Shown here: piece after piece, positions 15,408 to 24,521 of the stretch
Layout of the letters: every line of letters begins with the position of its first letter
Position numbering within the stretch: the first letter of the stretch is position 1
DNA from: Bosea sp. F3-2
Lineage (GTDB): Bacteria > Pseudomonadota > Alphaproteobacteria > Rhizobiales > Beijerinckiaceae
Reading direction: 5' to 3'
NCBI RefSeq assembly: GCF_008253865.1
Contig: NZ_CP042331.1
Location: 930,001-994,000, forward strand
Length of the DNA stretch: 64,000 nucleotides
Notes under the pieces: generated by a model
The model's database searches: none
What the model was told of the DNA's origin: nothing
Seen by the model: only the letters and a program-made list of their open reading frames with translations
Position numbers and translations under genes: made by a program

Positions 15408-15727
15408 CGCGCCTATCGGCGAAGCGCGAAGCGTGGGTCCAGCTCTCGATCAGAATGGCTACTCGCCGAAGCGGTGCCGGCAAAGTAGCTATAGCTCGCA
15501 TCGACGGAGAGTTGCCGAGATTGTATGTCCGGTCGAGGTCCCTTCGTGATGCCTGGGACCTGGGACGTCTGTTTTCAGGCAATACAATTTGGCAGCCTGT
15601 AGCCAGCCGAGTTTGGCCCATTATTTCGGACCGGCTGCGTTTCACAACGAATCCATCTCATCATGCAACCAGCGACCTGGAGTTCCGGAGTGTTGCCCCC
15701 GACTTGAGCGGCTTATGGTCGGAGTAG
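15377..15727 (+). CDS. Hypothetical protein overlapping the end of the ssp locus
   Basis: This 116-residue frame starts 31 bases inside the previous small frame and ends 15 bases into the oppositely directed methyltransferase gene. It has no recognised domain, though the middle (KVAIARIDGELPRLYVRSRSL) reads like beta strands of a folded protein. The start at 15377 is a choice among several, and coding is uncertain. It may be a truncated gene left by insertion of the ssp locus. Confidence 0.35.
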   Translation: MAKAHETQGLTRLSAKREAWVQLSIRMATRRSGAGKVAIARIDGELPRLYVRSRSLRDAWDLGRLFSGNTIWQPVASRVWPIISDRLRFTTNPSHHATSDLEFRSVAPDLSGLWSE

Positions 15728-17647
15728 CCTAGCGAGCGTGCCGGCATCGGGACCTTGGCCTGTTGCTGAAACAATACCGCTCGACAGCAGCTTGCCATCA
15801 ACGACCTCTTGCGCTGGGCGAGCCGGATCGTCTTGGGCCATATAGCGAGCCTTGAGATACAAAAGCCTATCTCTCTGTTTCCTTCTCTTCGTCCGCAGCG
15901 CCTTTAGGTCAACCTCGATGATCTCCGAAATGACAGGGATTGATCGAGAGCTATCCTCGCAACTGATCGCGCGGACGATCCCGTCTTCGAGACCGATCTC
16001 GACGAAATCGCTCGTTGCAATCTCAGAAGCGATCACCTCGGCGCAGCCAAGCACGATCCTGATAGGACCTGGAGCGCGGGAGATCTGATCCGTACTGCAC
16101 CGATAGCAGTCAGAGACGGTTCCGATCCCTTCCGATTGCGCCTGTTCCGCGGCTTTGGCGAGAATGCCTGACTGCCCCACAGAAAACAGCGCCGCTCTTG
16201 ATTGCTCCAGAGCTTGGGCATGGGATCCGAAAAACGTGCGGACATCGCGTTGAATCGACTTCGGCATAGTCGAATGTCGAGGGGCGCCGGGGAAAAGCGT
16301 CAGGGCGAAGTGCACAAGCAGATCCTCCCGACGCGCCTCTGCCGCGCGATCCAGATCGGCGTGATCAAACATCTCACAGGAAATCGACAGGGCCCGATCC
16401 ACCGAGACACGGGCTCGTGCCAACCCGCCGAGCGTTTCCTCAGCAAGCTCTGCCGCCAACGGCAAGCGTCCGAGATCGAGTGCGGTTCGCCAAATGTCCT
16501 CGAGCTCTGAGGCAATCCGCTCCCTGACGAATGGGGCAACCACCCGAACCGAGCGCTCTTGCCGCGGCGGCCGGAAGCGTTCGGCGAGGACGGCGGCCTT
16601 AGACCGCCGGCGGAAACTGACCTCCTGTTCGAGGTCTTTGTCGCGAAACACCGCGACCATACCAGGGGCAAGCGATATCGGCTCCTCGCCGGTCGCAGTG
16701 GCGACCAACGACCGAAGCTCCTCTTGGGTGAAGTACTTCTGGAAGGTCCCGCGGCTTGTCAGGAAGCCATCCTTGTAAGACTTCAAGCTCACAGTCGGGG
16801 ATTTGCCCCACGGCATGGCCGACACGACGAGTGTCCTGCGAGCGAACCCCCAAGCGTCACGCACAGTCTCGATCCGCTCGGCTTGGTTCTCGATCACGTT
16901 CACGACGTAGCCGAGATTGACGGCGTCGGCTTCTTTGCGTGGTCCGTCTGCCGCGAAGTGCGGATCCCAGCCAAATGCGTCATAGCCATTCTCAATCAGG
17001 GAAGCGACATCGTGGCCTTGACCGCACCCGTAGTCGAACACCGTTGTTTCTCGGTTGATCATGCCCAATCGCCGCATCAAGGCGATGGGTTGGGAGAGAT
17101 CGCGACGAACGAGGGCCGTACGATAGCGCTCGACCTTGACCGCCGTTTCGTGGGCCTTTGCGAGTGAATGCCCCCTGAGAACTAGTCCGCCTTTCGCGAT
17201 GAGTTCGTTCCATCGCTTTCGCGTCCCGATTGTTTTTGTATCGGCGAAGAGCCCGTGGTCTTCTGCCTGCCGGGTTAGGGCCGCAAAACGCGGAACCCTA
17301 TGGTCGTCCGGACGCAATAGCGTCTCCTTCCGATGCAGGATCGGAGGATTAGCCCGCCTCCTGTAGTCGTGAACCTCGATGGCGCCAGAAGTCGGGTTGA
17401 ACGTGCACGACTGCAGAAGTGCTGGGAACGCGACGTCGTCGAAGTCCTCATACAGCAACAGCGAAATCTTGGGGCCGCAAACTTTCGCAACGTTCCAATC
17501 AATGGCCGAAAGCAGCGCTGCCGCCGAGGCAATCGTTGCTCGGTCCGCTGGCTCAAGCAGATCGACGGCCGACTTATGGATGTAGAGAAAGCCGCCGACG
17601 CGTTTTCCAGGCATCCGCCGTGTCGTTTCGGAGTTGACGCCTGGCAT
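15713..17647 (-). CDS. DNA phosphorothioation-associated methyltransferase
   Basis: This 644-residue protein matches the methyltransferase family found beside dnd and ssp phosphorothioation genes. The conserved start motif (KRVGGFLYIHKSAV) is present. It has a SAM-binding glycine-rich loop FDYGCGQG (about residues 207-214) with the following acidic strand GWDPH. A long C-terminal half follows that is typical of this family but functionally uncharacterised. It is the last gene of the operon, 29 bases after sspH. Its presence suggests an extra layer of modification or regulation next to sulfur incorporation. Whether it methylates DNA, RNA or a small molecule is not known from sequence. Confidence 0.85.
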   Translation of the reverse strand: MPGVNSETTRRMPGKRVGGFLYIHKSAVDLLEPADRATIASAAALLSAIDWNVAKVCGPKISLLLYEDFDDVAFPALLQSCTFNPTSGAIEVHDYRRRANPPILHRKETLLRPDDHRVPRFAALTRQAEDHGLFADTKTIGTRKRWNELIAKGGLVLRGHSLAKAHETAVKVERYRTALVRRDLSQPIALMRRLGMINRETTVFDYGCGQGHDVASLIENGYDAFGWDPHFAADGPRKEADAVNLGYVVNVIENQAERIETVRDAWGFARRTLVVSAMPWGKSPTVSLKSYKDGFLTSRGTFQKYFTQEELRSLVATATGEEPISLAPGMVAVFRDKDLEQEVSFRRRSKAAVLAERFRPPRQERSVRVVAPFVRERIASELEDIWRTALDLGRLPLAAELAEETLGGLARARVSVDRALSISCEMFDHADLDRAAEARREDLLVHFALTLFPGAPRHSTMPKSIQRDVRTFFGSHAQALEQSRAALFSVGQSGILAKAAEQAQSEGIGTVSDCYRCSTDQISRAPGPIRIVLGCAEVIASEIATSDFVEIGLEDGIVRAISCEDSSRSIPVISEIIEVDLKALRTKRRKQRDRLLYLKARYMAQDDPARPAQEVVDGKLLSSGIVSATGQGPDAGTLARLLRP

Positions 17648-17676
17648 GTGCTAGTCTGGAATCTCTCGCGCGCTGC

Positions 17677-20600
17677 TCATTTCCAATGCGCTTTGATCGC
17701 CATGGCAAGATCGAAGGCTTCGTCCTCATCAGCGAACGGAACTTGGCCATAGATCAGGCTACTTTGATTAGAAACGCGTTCGTTCGCCAGCTTTGCAATG
17801 AAGTGTCCGTGTCCAAGCAAATTCTCGCCACCGCTCTCATCGAGCACGATCCTGGAGTTCGACGCAGTTGACACCTTAAGGCAGATCTTGTTCCCGAGGT
17901 TGGCCTTGACCTGCCCGGGCATCGCATCTTTGTCTGGGCGCTGCGTGATCATGAAGAGGTGAATGCCGGCAGCGCGAGCCTTCGAGGCCAGCCTGACGAC
18001 GTAGTTCTCGACGGCATCGCGATAGTCAGAACTAGAATCTGCCAGCCAATCGCCGATTTCGTCGTGGAACAGGAAGATGCGCGGGAGCCTGGCTTCAGGC
18101 GGGACCTTCGCGTTGAATTTGTCGATGTTCGATGCAACCTTCGTTATCTCGACGTAACGACGATCCATTTCGTCGACGAGATCCTTAAGCGTCTCGATCG
18201 CCTCGGACTGGGTCGAGACAATGCCGCCATCGAGATGCGGCATCTGATCGATCCAACGATAGTCGCCGCCGAACTTCGGATCGACGAAGCGCACCCGAGC
18301 GTTCTGAGGTGAATTCGTCGCAAGCAGATCAAGCAGCAGATTGCGGGTTAGAATGCCCTTTCCCCCGCCGGATTCACCGGCGATTAGCGTGTGCGGCCCG
18401 TGTTGGGGCTGTCCGTTAAACTCCTCGAACAGGTTGAGGTAGAGTAGCTCTCCATCTTGCTCCTTCTCGCCAATGAGGAAGCTGCCGTTCTGCATTGGCG
18501 CCGAGTTCGGCAATTTGCGCCTGCGCCATAGGTCTTCGAGCGTTAGCTTGGCTCGCTTCGGGCGCGAGATCGTCACAACGACCTCGCCGCTACCCGGGCG
18601 AATGTCGATGACGTCGAGCTGATGCGTCGTCAGAAGGACGCCTTTCCTCTTTTCAAGATCGGCAACCGTCAGGTTGTCCGATCCCTTCAGCCTGACAAGC
18701 GCTGCGTTCGGGGTCAGCCGATCTCCGATGATCTCCGCAGCGAGGCCATAACCTCGCAATGCAGTCCGAAGCTTTGTCTTCGTGGCTTCCAGCCATTGCA
18801 GCGTCGCGTGGTCATCAGTCTCGGGCTTCTTGCTCTCGATGAACTCGATGACAGAAGGCGGATAAAGCCCTGGTCCGCCTCTGACAGGTTGGGGTTGCTC
18901 ATCGACGACGGGGGCATGTTTCGCCCCCTCAGCAAGTTGGGATGTCCCCTCCGGCTTCGTCGCCGTCGCGACCTCGACGACGGCAGCTTCCTGCGCTGGC
19001 ACGCTCTCTTTGGCGACGCCATCGCCCGCGGGCTGGTTCGAGACCGGTACAGGTAGCGCGATCGTCAGCGGCGCAATCGTCGGGTCGGTGATCCGGCGTA
19101 GTGTGCGAGCTATCTCCGCACGGTCGAAGACATACTGCCGCTGCTCGGCACTGTCGGCTTCGAGCGGCTCGATCTTGGTATCGGTGCAATCGTGCACGAA
19201 CACCATAGAGGCGCCGCGAATGCGAATGTCAGCGGATCCTGTTCTCAGAAGGCTCGCCCACTCTTTGGGACTGCGCTCGCCGACACGCTGCCTGAAAAGC
19301 CCGTGCTCGAGAAGGAGATCAGCCAGCCGGCCGCGCCAAGTCGCCTTGTTGAGATGGTCCTCGTCCTGAATGACGCGATCACGCAGATCGTTCGTGCTGG
19401 CCTGCGTTTGCTCGAGTGAGGACTTCGCCTCGGCGGCGTCTGCGTCCTTACCAACGAATTTGGCTTCGACGATGATGAGGTCGAGTACCGGCTTGCCGTT
19501 CTGCTCGCCGATGCAGAGCAACAGGATGTCGGCCTTCTTGCCCTTGTGCCCCAGCCAATCCGCGAAGTCGTCAAGCAGGAGCCAGCAAACTGGCAGCATC
19601 CCTTGTGGCAAAGAATCCGTGATGATCTGCCGGCTGAGCACCAGGCCAAGCAGTTCAAGCGCATTGCGCTCCAGCCGAGCGGCCCGCAGGACGACGCGCC
19701 CGGAAATATGGGCAGCGTGATCGATGCAGGTGTTGGAGAGCATATCAATGGGCTCACCTACTCCACCGACGATCGGGCCAATGATCCCGGTCAGGCGCTG
19801 CCGTAGGGTTTTGCTGTTCTGCTTGGTCGAGACAACTAGGTTGTGGCTGGAGCCCGGTCGCGTGATGAACCTAACGATCTGAACGCCATTGTTCCTCAGC
19901 AGTTGCAAATCAGCGATGCCATCGTAGGTAACGACCCAGGTCGCGACCGCATGCGCCTGCTCGATCGCGTTCTTAACGGTGTCCTCGTCGAAGGAGACCT
20001 CGCGGACCGGGACGAAATGGTCGAGAGAAGTGTCACGATGATCGCGATGCAGGTCGTGGATCAGGTCTACGTAATGCTGCACTTCAACCGGTCGTTCCGA
20101 CGGAATGAGCAGAACCTCGGTCTTGCGAGCGCCGACCTCGAAAGACTGCCGCCTGGTCTCCGCATCGGGAACGTGATCGAGGAAGCTCGGCCATCCGCCA
20201 AGAGGGGGGACGCATTTGCGCCAGCTTGCGTGGGCGTTGCGGGCAATGACGTCGTGGAGGAATACCATGTCGGAGCTGCGCCCTTCTGGGGCGCCGCGCT
20301 TGACCGAGTCGACGTCGAGGAAGCCGACGCGTAGGCGCGACAAGAACGTCTGCGCCGCTTCGGTGGCAAGAACCCCGTCCATTTCCCGGCTAATTGTGAC
20401 GTTCTGCTCCGAGTAGATCTGCCGAAGCCTGTTCTGATCCGTGTGCGTCAGGACGAGGTCGCAGCGCAGATCGGTCTCAGCTTCGATCTTGCGCGCGAGC
20501 TGATCGGCAAGGCGGGACGGAAGATCGCGATTGTCGGCGTTGTAGAGCACGATCGAGAAGTTCGCTCGCTCGTGCGGGTTGAGATCGAGATACTCCTGAG

Positions 20601-22980
20601 CGACGTTCAGAAACTCAGCTGTCGCCTCCTTAGAATAGCCGTCAAAGGCGCCCTCCGCTCCCTCATCTGCCGTTGGAGGCTCGAGCAGCCCGAAATCAGC
20701 GAAATTCTCGGTCTCGATGAGCAGACGCGGGCGTGGGGTATCGGGGGCAATCGACAATGCCGGATGCCAGCCGCGATCAACCGATGCGGTGACCTCCTTG
20801 GCGAAGGTGCGCAAATCGGTTCCACTGCCGCCGGCCTCAATCAGCGCCTTGAATGCGTTTGCCAGCCGCAATGCCTTTGCATGCGCTTCGGCCAGCCGGA
20901 ATGGATGCCAAGGGCAGGAGATCGAGACCGATGGCTTGTCGATCGAGCGCGCCATTCCGATCGAGAGAATCGGCTCCCAAAGCTTCGAACGACACTCGTC
21001 TTTACGGGCCTTCTCCCGCAGCAGTGCGAGCAGCTTTCCATAGAGGACGGACTGCTCGATCAGCGCTGGCTCGGTGAGACCTTTGCCATCGTCCTTGATA
21101 AACGCTCGGACGGCGGCTGAGTAGGAGACGTGGAAGGCGTCGAACGCTGCCCGAATCTCCGTGACCACGGAGCTGTCGAGGAGCGTGCCGCTCAGTCCGG
21201 TGAGCGCCCCCTCGAACGAGGCGCCCATGTCGAGTTCGCGCGCGTTGACATCGACGAGACGACCGTCTGGATTGTCGAAGGCATCCTGGACCGTAGAGCG
21301 ATCCTCGAGATCGATGATTCCGTCGATGGCACGTTGCGTGTTCTGCGCTCTGGAGAACCGCCCTCGAGCCAGCAGAGCCCGCGGAGCCGGGCTTTCTCCC
21401 TCCGTCCTAGCGACCTCAAGCATGTTCTCGGAATAGGCGTTGGCGAATGAGTTTGCCGGCAGAAGCCACGTCAGCTGCGTGCTGTTCGCCGGTAGTTTGC
21501 CTGGCGGATCGTCGGCCGAAACGAGCGAGATGTCGAACTTGAAGGTCCTTGCCGCTGTGGAGGACCTGTCCCTCCCCTTCGTTCTGTCGATCGAATGGGT
21601 CCAGCAGATCCCGAAATCGATCCCGACGACAGGCGCCAGCAGCTCTGAGAGTCCCCGATAGCGATCACGCAGGAACGTCACGATGTCGGTGTTCCTGGCC
21701 TTCCAGAACGCCAACTTGTCGGAACCATCGAGGCGAATGACGAGCTTGGGATTCGCAGGAAGTGACTCGGCATCACGGATGAGGTCTGCCGCCGAGAGCA
21801 ACAGTCCTGAAAGCAGATCAGGGTGCGTGCCGATCTTGTTGAATACGAACGCCTCCCATTGCTTGAGGATCTTCTTGTCCTCCTGCAGCTGCTCGCGATA
21901 GCGAAAAAAGAACTCGCGCTCCTGCTCGTCCGCTTCTCCGGTCCCGGTTAACGCATCGAGCAGCGTCTTATCGGCCTGATCGAGAACTTTCGGCATATTG
22001 GTTTTGAAGAACTCGGCAGTCGCTTCTCCGAGCTTTGGCTTCTTCGTCTCGCGTGTCGCCTTTAGGATACGTTCGACAACGTCCCAACGAAGTTGGGTGG
22101 CCGCATCCTGGCTCGGGCGCCATCGGCCAGCTTGGAGGGTGGTGTCGTCCAAGAGGTCGCCAAAGATGTCGGCTTCCTCCTGGGTGATCTTGGCCTCTCC
22201 CACGAGCACTGGCAGGCGCTTGCGGATGATCTCGCGATCAAGCGGAGCGCCGCGGTCATTCCGCAGATAAAGCGCGTCTTCGGCGCGCTCGTGCAAGGTA
22301 ACGAATTCACTGCTCCAGGCCTCCTTGGATTTCAGTCGTCCCTTCGCGCCAATATCCTTAAATCGCCCCGCGCCCGCCGGAATACGGAAGGCCGGCAGGG
22401 CCTCATCGAGCGCACGTTCGATCGCGACCGCTTTGTACTTCTGATTTAGCAAGAGCATGAAGCGCGCCATCATGTTGATGCCGTCAGTCAGGACCCCTGC
22501 GCTGATCGCTCCGAGCACCGCGTTGCGCACATACTGGCGCATACGAGCCTCCATCGAAGACAGCTCGGGGCAGCAATCGAACCAGAGGTCTGGCGCAGCG
22601 CAGAGGGATTCCTGCGAGATCTGCTTGATTTCTCCGACCGTAGCGCCAACTACGTCGAGGTGATCGGTTGGGACCGCAAAAACAATCAGCCCACCGCCGG
22701 CACTCCGCTCGGCGTTGCGGAAGAAGGTCGCGCTCTTTGTGGTCAGCAGTTCGGGCGGCAACGACCCATCATTCAGGTCATCGTGAACGTGCACCTCGGC
22801 GCCCTTGATCGCGGCGAACGTCTTGGCGATGCTCGACGTCACAGCCGGGTCAAATCCGACGATCCGGAACAGTGATTTTTGGGTGGTCGAATCCGCGGCT
22901 TCCGATTGAGCGCGTGCGACGGCGACCTTGGCGATGAGGTTTAGTTCGGCCGAAATGGCTGATAGCACTGGGGCATTCAT
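17677..22980 (-). CDS. sspH: SspH/DptH-type restriction ATPase of the phosphorothioation system
   Basis: This very large protein (about 1767 residues) corresponds to DptH of dnd systems and SspH of SspABCD-SspFGH systems. The C-terminal quarter is a HerA/FtsK-like translocase: Walker A in AGESGGGKG (about 1531), Walker B in FLFHDEIGD (about 1637), and a MITQRPDK motif (about 1680). The long N-terminal part is mostly helical and unassigned. A short region around LLCIGEQNGKPVLDLIIVEAK (about 1180) has the D-x(n)-E-x-K shape of a PD-(D/E)XK nuclease core. With SspF and SspG it should recognise DNA lacking phosphorothioates and block or cut it. The ATG at 22980 has GGAG seven bases upstream; a TTG at 22995 would overlap sspG. 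Confidence 0.85.
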   Translation of the reverse strand: MNAPVLSAISAELNLIAKVAVARAQSEAADSTTQKSLFRIVGFDPAVTSSIAKTFAAIKGAEVHVHDDLNDGSLPPELLTTKSATFFRNAERSAGGGLIVFAVPTDHLDVVGATVGEIKQISQESLCAAPDLWFDCCPELSSMEARMRQYVRNAVLGAISAGVLTDGINMMARFMLLLNQKYKAVAIERALDEALPAFRIPAGAGRFKDIGAKGRLKSKEAWSSEFVTLHERAEDALYLRNDRGAPLDREIIRKRLPVLVGEAKITQEEADIFGDLLDDTTLQAGRWRPSQDAATQLRWDVVERILKATRETKKPKLGEATAEFFKTNMPKVLDQADKTLLDALTGTGEADEQEREFFFRYREQLQEDKKILKQWEAFVFNKIGTHPDLLSGLLLSAADLIRDAESLPANPKLVIRLDGSDKLAFWKARNTDIVTFLRDRYRGLSELLAPVVGIDFGICWTHSIDRTKGRDRSSTAARTFKFDISLVSADDPPGKLPANSTQLTWLLPANSFANAYSENMLEVARTEGESPAPRALLARGRFSRAQNTQRAIDGIIDLEDRSTVQDAFDNPDGRLVDVNARELDMGASFEGALTGLSGTLLDSSVVTEIRAAFDAFHVSYSAAVRAFIKDDGKGLTEPALIEQSVLYGKLLALLREKARKDECRSKLWEPILSIGMARSIDKPSVSISCPWHPFRLAEAHAKALRLANAFKALIEAGGSGTDLRTFAKEVTASVDRGWHPALSIAPDTPRPRLLIETENFADFGLLEPPTADEGAEGAFDGYSKEATAEFLNVAQEYLDLNPHERANFSIVLYNADNRDLPSRLADQLARKIEAETDLRCDLVLTHTDQNRLRQIYSEQNVTISREMDGVLATEAAQTFLSRLRVGFLDVDSVKRGAPEGRSSDMVFLHDVIARNAHASWRKCVPPLGGWPSFLDHVPDAETRRQSFEVGARKTEVLLIPSERPVEVQHYVDLIHDLHRDHRDTSLDHFVPVREVSFDEDTVKNAIEQAHAVATWVVTYDGIADLQLLRNNGVQIVRFITRPGSSHNLVVSTKQNSKTLRQRLTGIIGPIVGGVGEPIDMLSNTCIDHAAHISGRVVLRAARLERNALELLGLVLSRQIITDSLPQGMLPVCWLLLDDFADWLGHKGKKADILLLCIGEQNGKPVLDLIIVEAKFVGKDADAAEAKSSLEQTQASTNDLRDRVIQDEDHLNKATWRGRLADLLLEHGLFRQRVGERSPKEWASLLRTGSADIRIRGASMVFVHDCTDTKIEPLEADSAEQRQYVFDRAEIARTLRRITDPTIAPLTIALPVPVSNQPAGDGVAKESVPAQEAAVVEVATATKPEGTSQLAEGAKHAPVVDEQPQPVRGGPGLYPPSVIEFIESKKPETDDHATLQWLEATKTKLRTALRGYGLAAEIIGDRLTPNAALVRLKGSDNLTVADLEKRKGVLLTTHQLDVIDIRPGSGEVVVTISRPKRAKLTLEDLWRRRKLPNSAPMQNGSFLIGEKEQDGELLYLNLFEEFNGQPQHGPHTLIAGESGGGKGILTRNLLLDLLATNSPQNARVRFVDPKFGGDYRWIDQMPHLDGGIVSTQSEAIETLKDLVDEMDRRYVEITKVASNIDKFNAKVPPEARLPRIFLFHDEIGDWLADSSSDYRDAVENYVVRLASKARAAGIHLFMITQRPDKDAMPGQVKANLGNKICLKVSTASNSRIVLDESGGENLLGHGHFIAKLANERVSNQSSLIYGQVPFADEDEAFDLAMAIKAHWK

Positions 22981-22984
22981 CAGC

Positions 22985-24520
22985 TCACTCCACAAAGGGG
23001 TTAGTCACAAAGGCACAATCGTCTGAGAGGCGTTTCAGCAACCCCAAAACCCTCAACCGGTCTTCGAGGAGGCGTTGATTGGCCTTCAGATGTGCGTAGT
23101 TGGCGGTCTGAAATGCCTGGCGTCCAACGCCGCTGCCGATGACGATCCGGTACCGCTTCCAGAGCGTCTCAAGGAACGTCTCGAACTCCATCGGGTGCTT
23201 CACATTGGCAAGGACCAATGCCTCGATCAGCCCGTCGCTCGCTGCGTACCAACGCCCAGTCCCGCGCCGAGCGACAGCAAAACCGATCTGCTCGGCATAG
23301 AACCCGACGACGCGTCCCAGATGCTGATCGTGGTTTGAGATCGCCTGCTCTTTCAGTTCCGCCGGGACCCTGGCAAGCGGCGTGGAGGCGAGCCCATAGT
23401 TGAACCGTTTCTCGACGAGCTCTTTCATCGCCCGGAACGGGTTCGCTTGTTTCGCCGCATCTAGGTACTCAGGGCTTTTCGCGAACTCCTCGACGATTTT
23501 CCCGATCGCCAAGCGCGACTGGTCACGATGGCGCCGGAAACAGTCCTTCGAGATCCGCTGCACGGCCAGAGTGTCGGGACTGATCATGTCCACTGGGAAC
23601 TCGGTTGGCGAAACGCCGAGGACCTCGGCCGAGCGCAGTGTCATATAATTGATCACAGCGAGCCCGGAGAGGCGCATAAGCGGCTCAGGGAGGTTGTCTT
23701 CTGGAAGTCCCCTCAGCGAAAGAAGCGCCAACCAATCCTGGGCGAGCGTGTCGTAGACCTCATGTTTAGGAAGCGGCAGATAGCCGACCTCGAATCCTGC
23801 GGTCGGCTGTTGCCCCTCGGGTTGGAGGATCTTGGCGAGTGCATTCCAGCGACTGCCAGGCGAGAGCAATCGTTCGCGCACGGCGTTTTCGAGTTTGTCC
23901 CGATGCTGGCTACGATTGAGCATCAGGTAGAGCAGTTCACCCCCGCGCGCGAAGAATCGGCGGTCCTTGTTGATGCCACCGTTCGTAGTTTCGCCGAAGT
24001 CGGCCGCAAGCATGTCGGGACCACGCGGTGCGAGATGGCGCGAGTTTGGCCTCCGCTTGCGCTCACTCTCGACTTCAGCGCCACGGAGCAGCGCGACTGC
24101 ATTGCGAAAGGCTGAGAAACGCGTGAATCGGTCTTTCAGATATCCGAACTGAGGCTCTCCGCCGGGAACGAGATCAAACCAGCGCGACCACATAGAGTTG
24201 TCGGAAACGGCCTGAGAATCGGCGATCTCGTCGATATGTCGGTCCTTGAACAGCAGTATGCGTAGTGCCGGTCTCGTCGACATCGAGTAACTGAATTGCT
24301 CGTGCTTGCCGTCAGCGGGTTCCCCCGGGAAGATCCGGTCATGGTTCTTGTCCGCAGCACGTGAGGCGATGACACCGAGCGCTTCTAGCAGAAGGAACCA
24401 AGGGGTCTGATCCGAGAAGAAGCGATGCCCCCAGATCTGCTGCTCGAGCCAAATCTCGATGTTGCGGATTTCAAGTGAGCCCGGCAGCGGCTTGGCGCCG
24501 GGAAGGATGTTCGCTGGCAT
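22985..24520 (-). CDS. sspG: SspG/DptG-type restriction component
   Basis: This 511-residue protein sits between sspF (1 base apart) and sspH (4 bases apart), where DptG always lies. No enzymatic motif stands out. It appears helical, with a conserved-looking N-terminal stretch (EIRNIEIWLEQQIWGHRF) and a middle segment on DMISPDTLAVQRI. In dnd systems DptG bridges DptF and DptH, and the gene is needed for restriction. The assignment rests on position, length and general character of the family rather than on a catalytic site. Confidence 0.78.
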   Translation of the reverse strand: MPANILPGAKPLPGSLEIRNIEIWLEQQIWGHRFFSDQTPWFLLLEALGVIASRAADKNHDRIFPGEPADGKHEQFSYSMSTRPALRILLFKDRHIDEIADSQAVSDNSMWSRWFDLVPGGEPQFGYLKDRFTRFSAFRNAVALLRGAEVESERKRRPNSRHLAPRGPDMLAADFGETTNGGINKDRRFFARGGELLYLMLNRSQHRDKLENAVRERLLSPGSRWNALAKILQPEGQQPTAGFEVGYLPLPKHEVYDTLAQDWLALLSLRGLPEDNLPEPLMRLSGLAVINYMTLRSAEVLGVSPTEFPVDMISPDTLAVQRISKDCFRRHRDQSRLAIGKIVEEFAKSPEYLDAAKQANPFRAMKELVEKRFNYGLASTPLARVPAELKEQAISNHDQHLGRVVGFYAEQIGFAVARRGTGRWYAASDGLIEALVLANVKHPMEFETFLETLWKRYRIVIGSGVGRQAFQTANYAHLKANQRLLEDRLRVLGLLKRLSDDCAFVTNPFVE

Positions 24521-24521
24521 C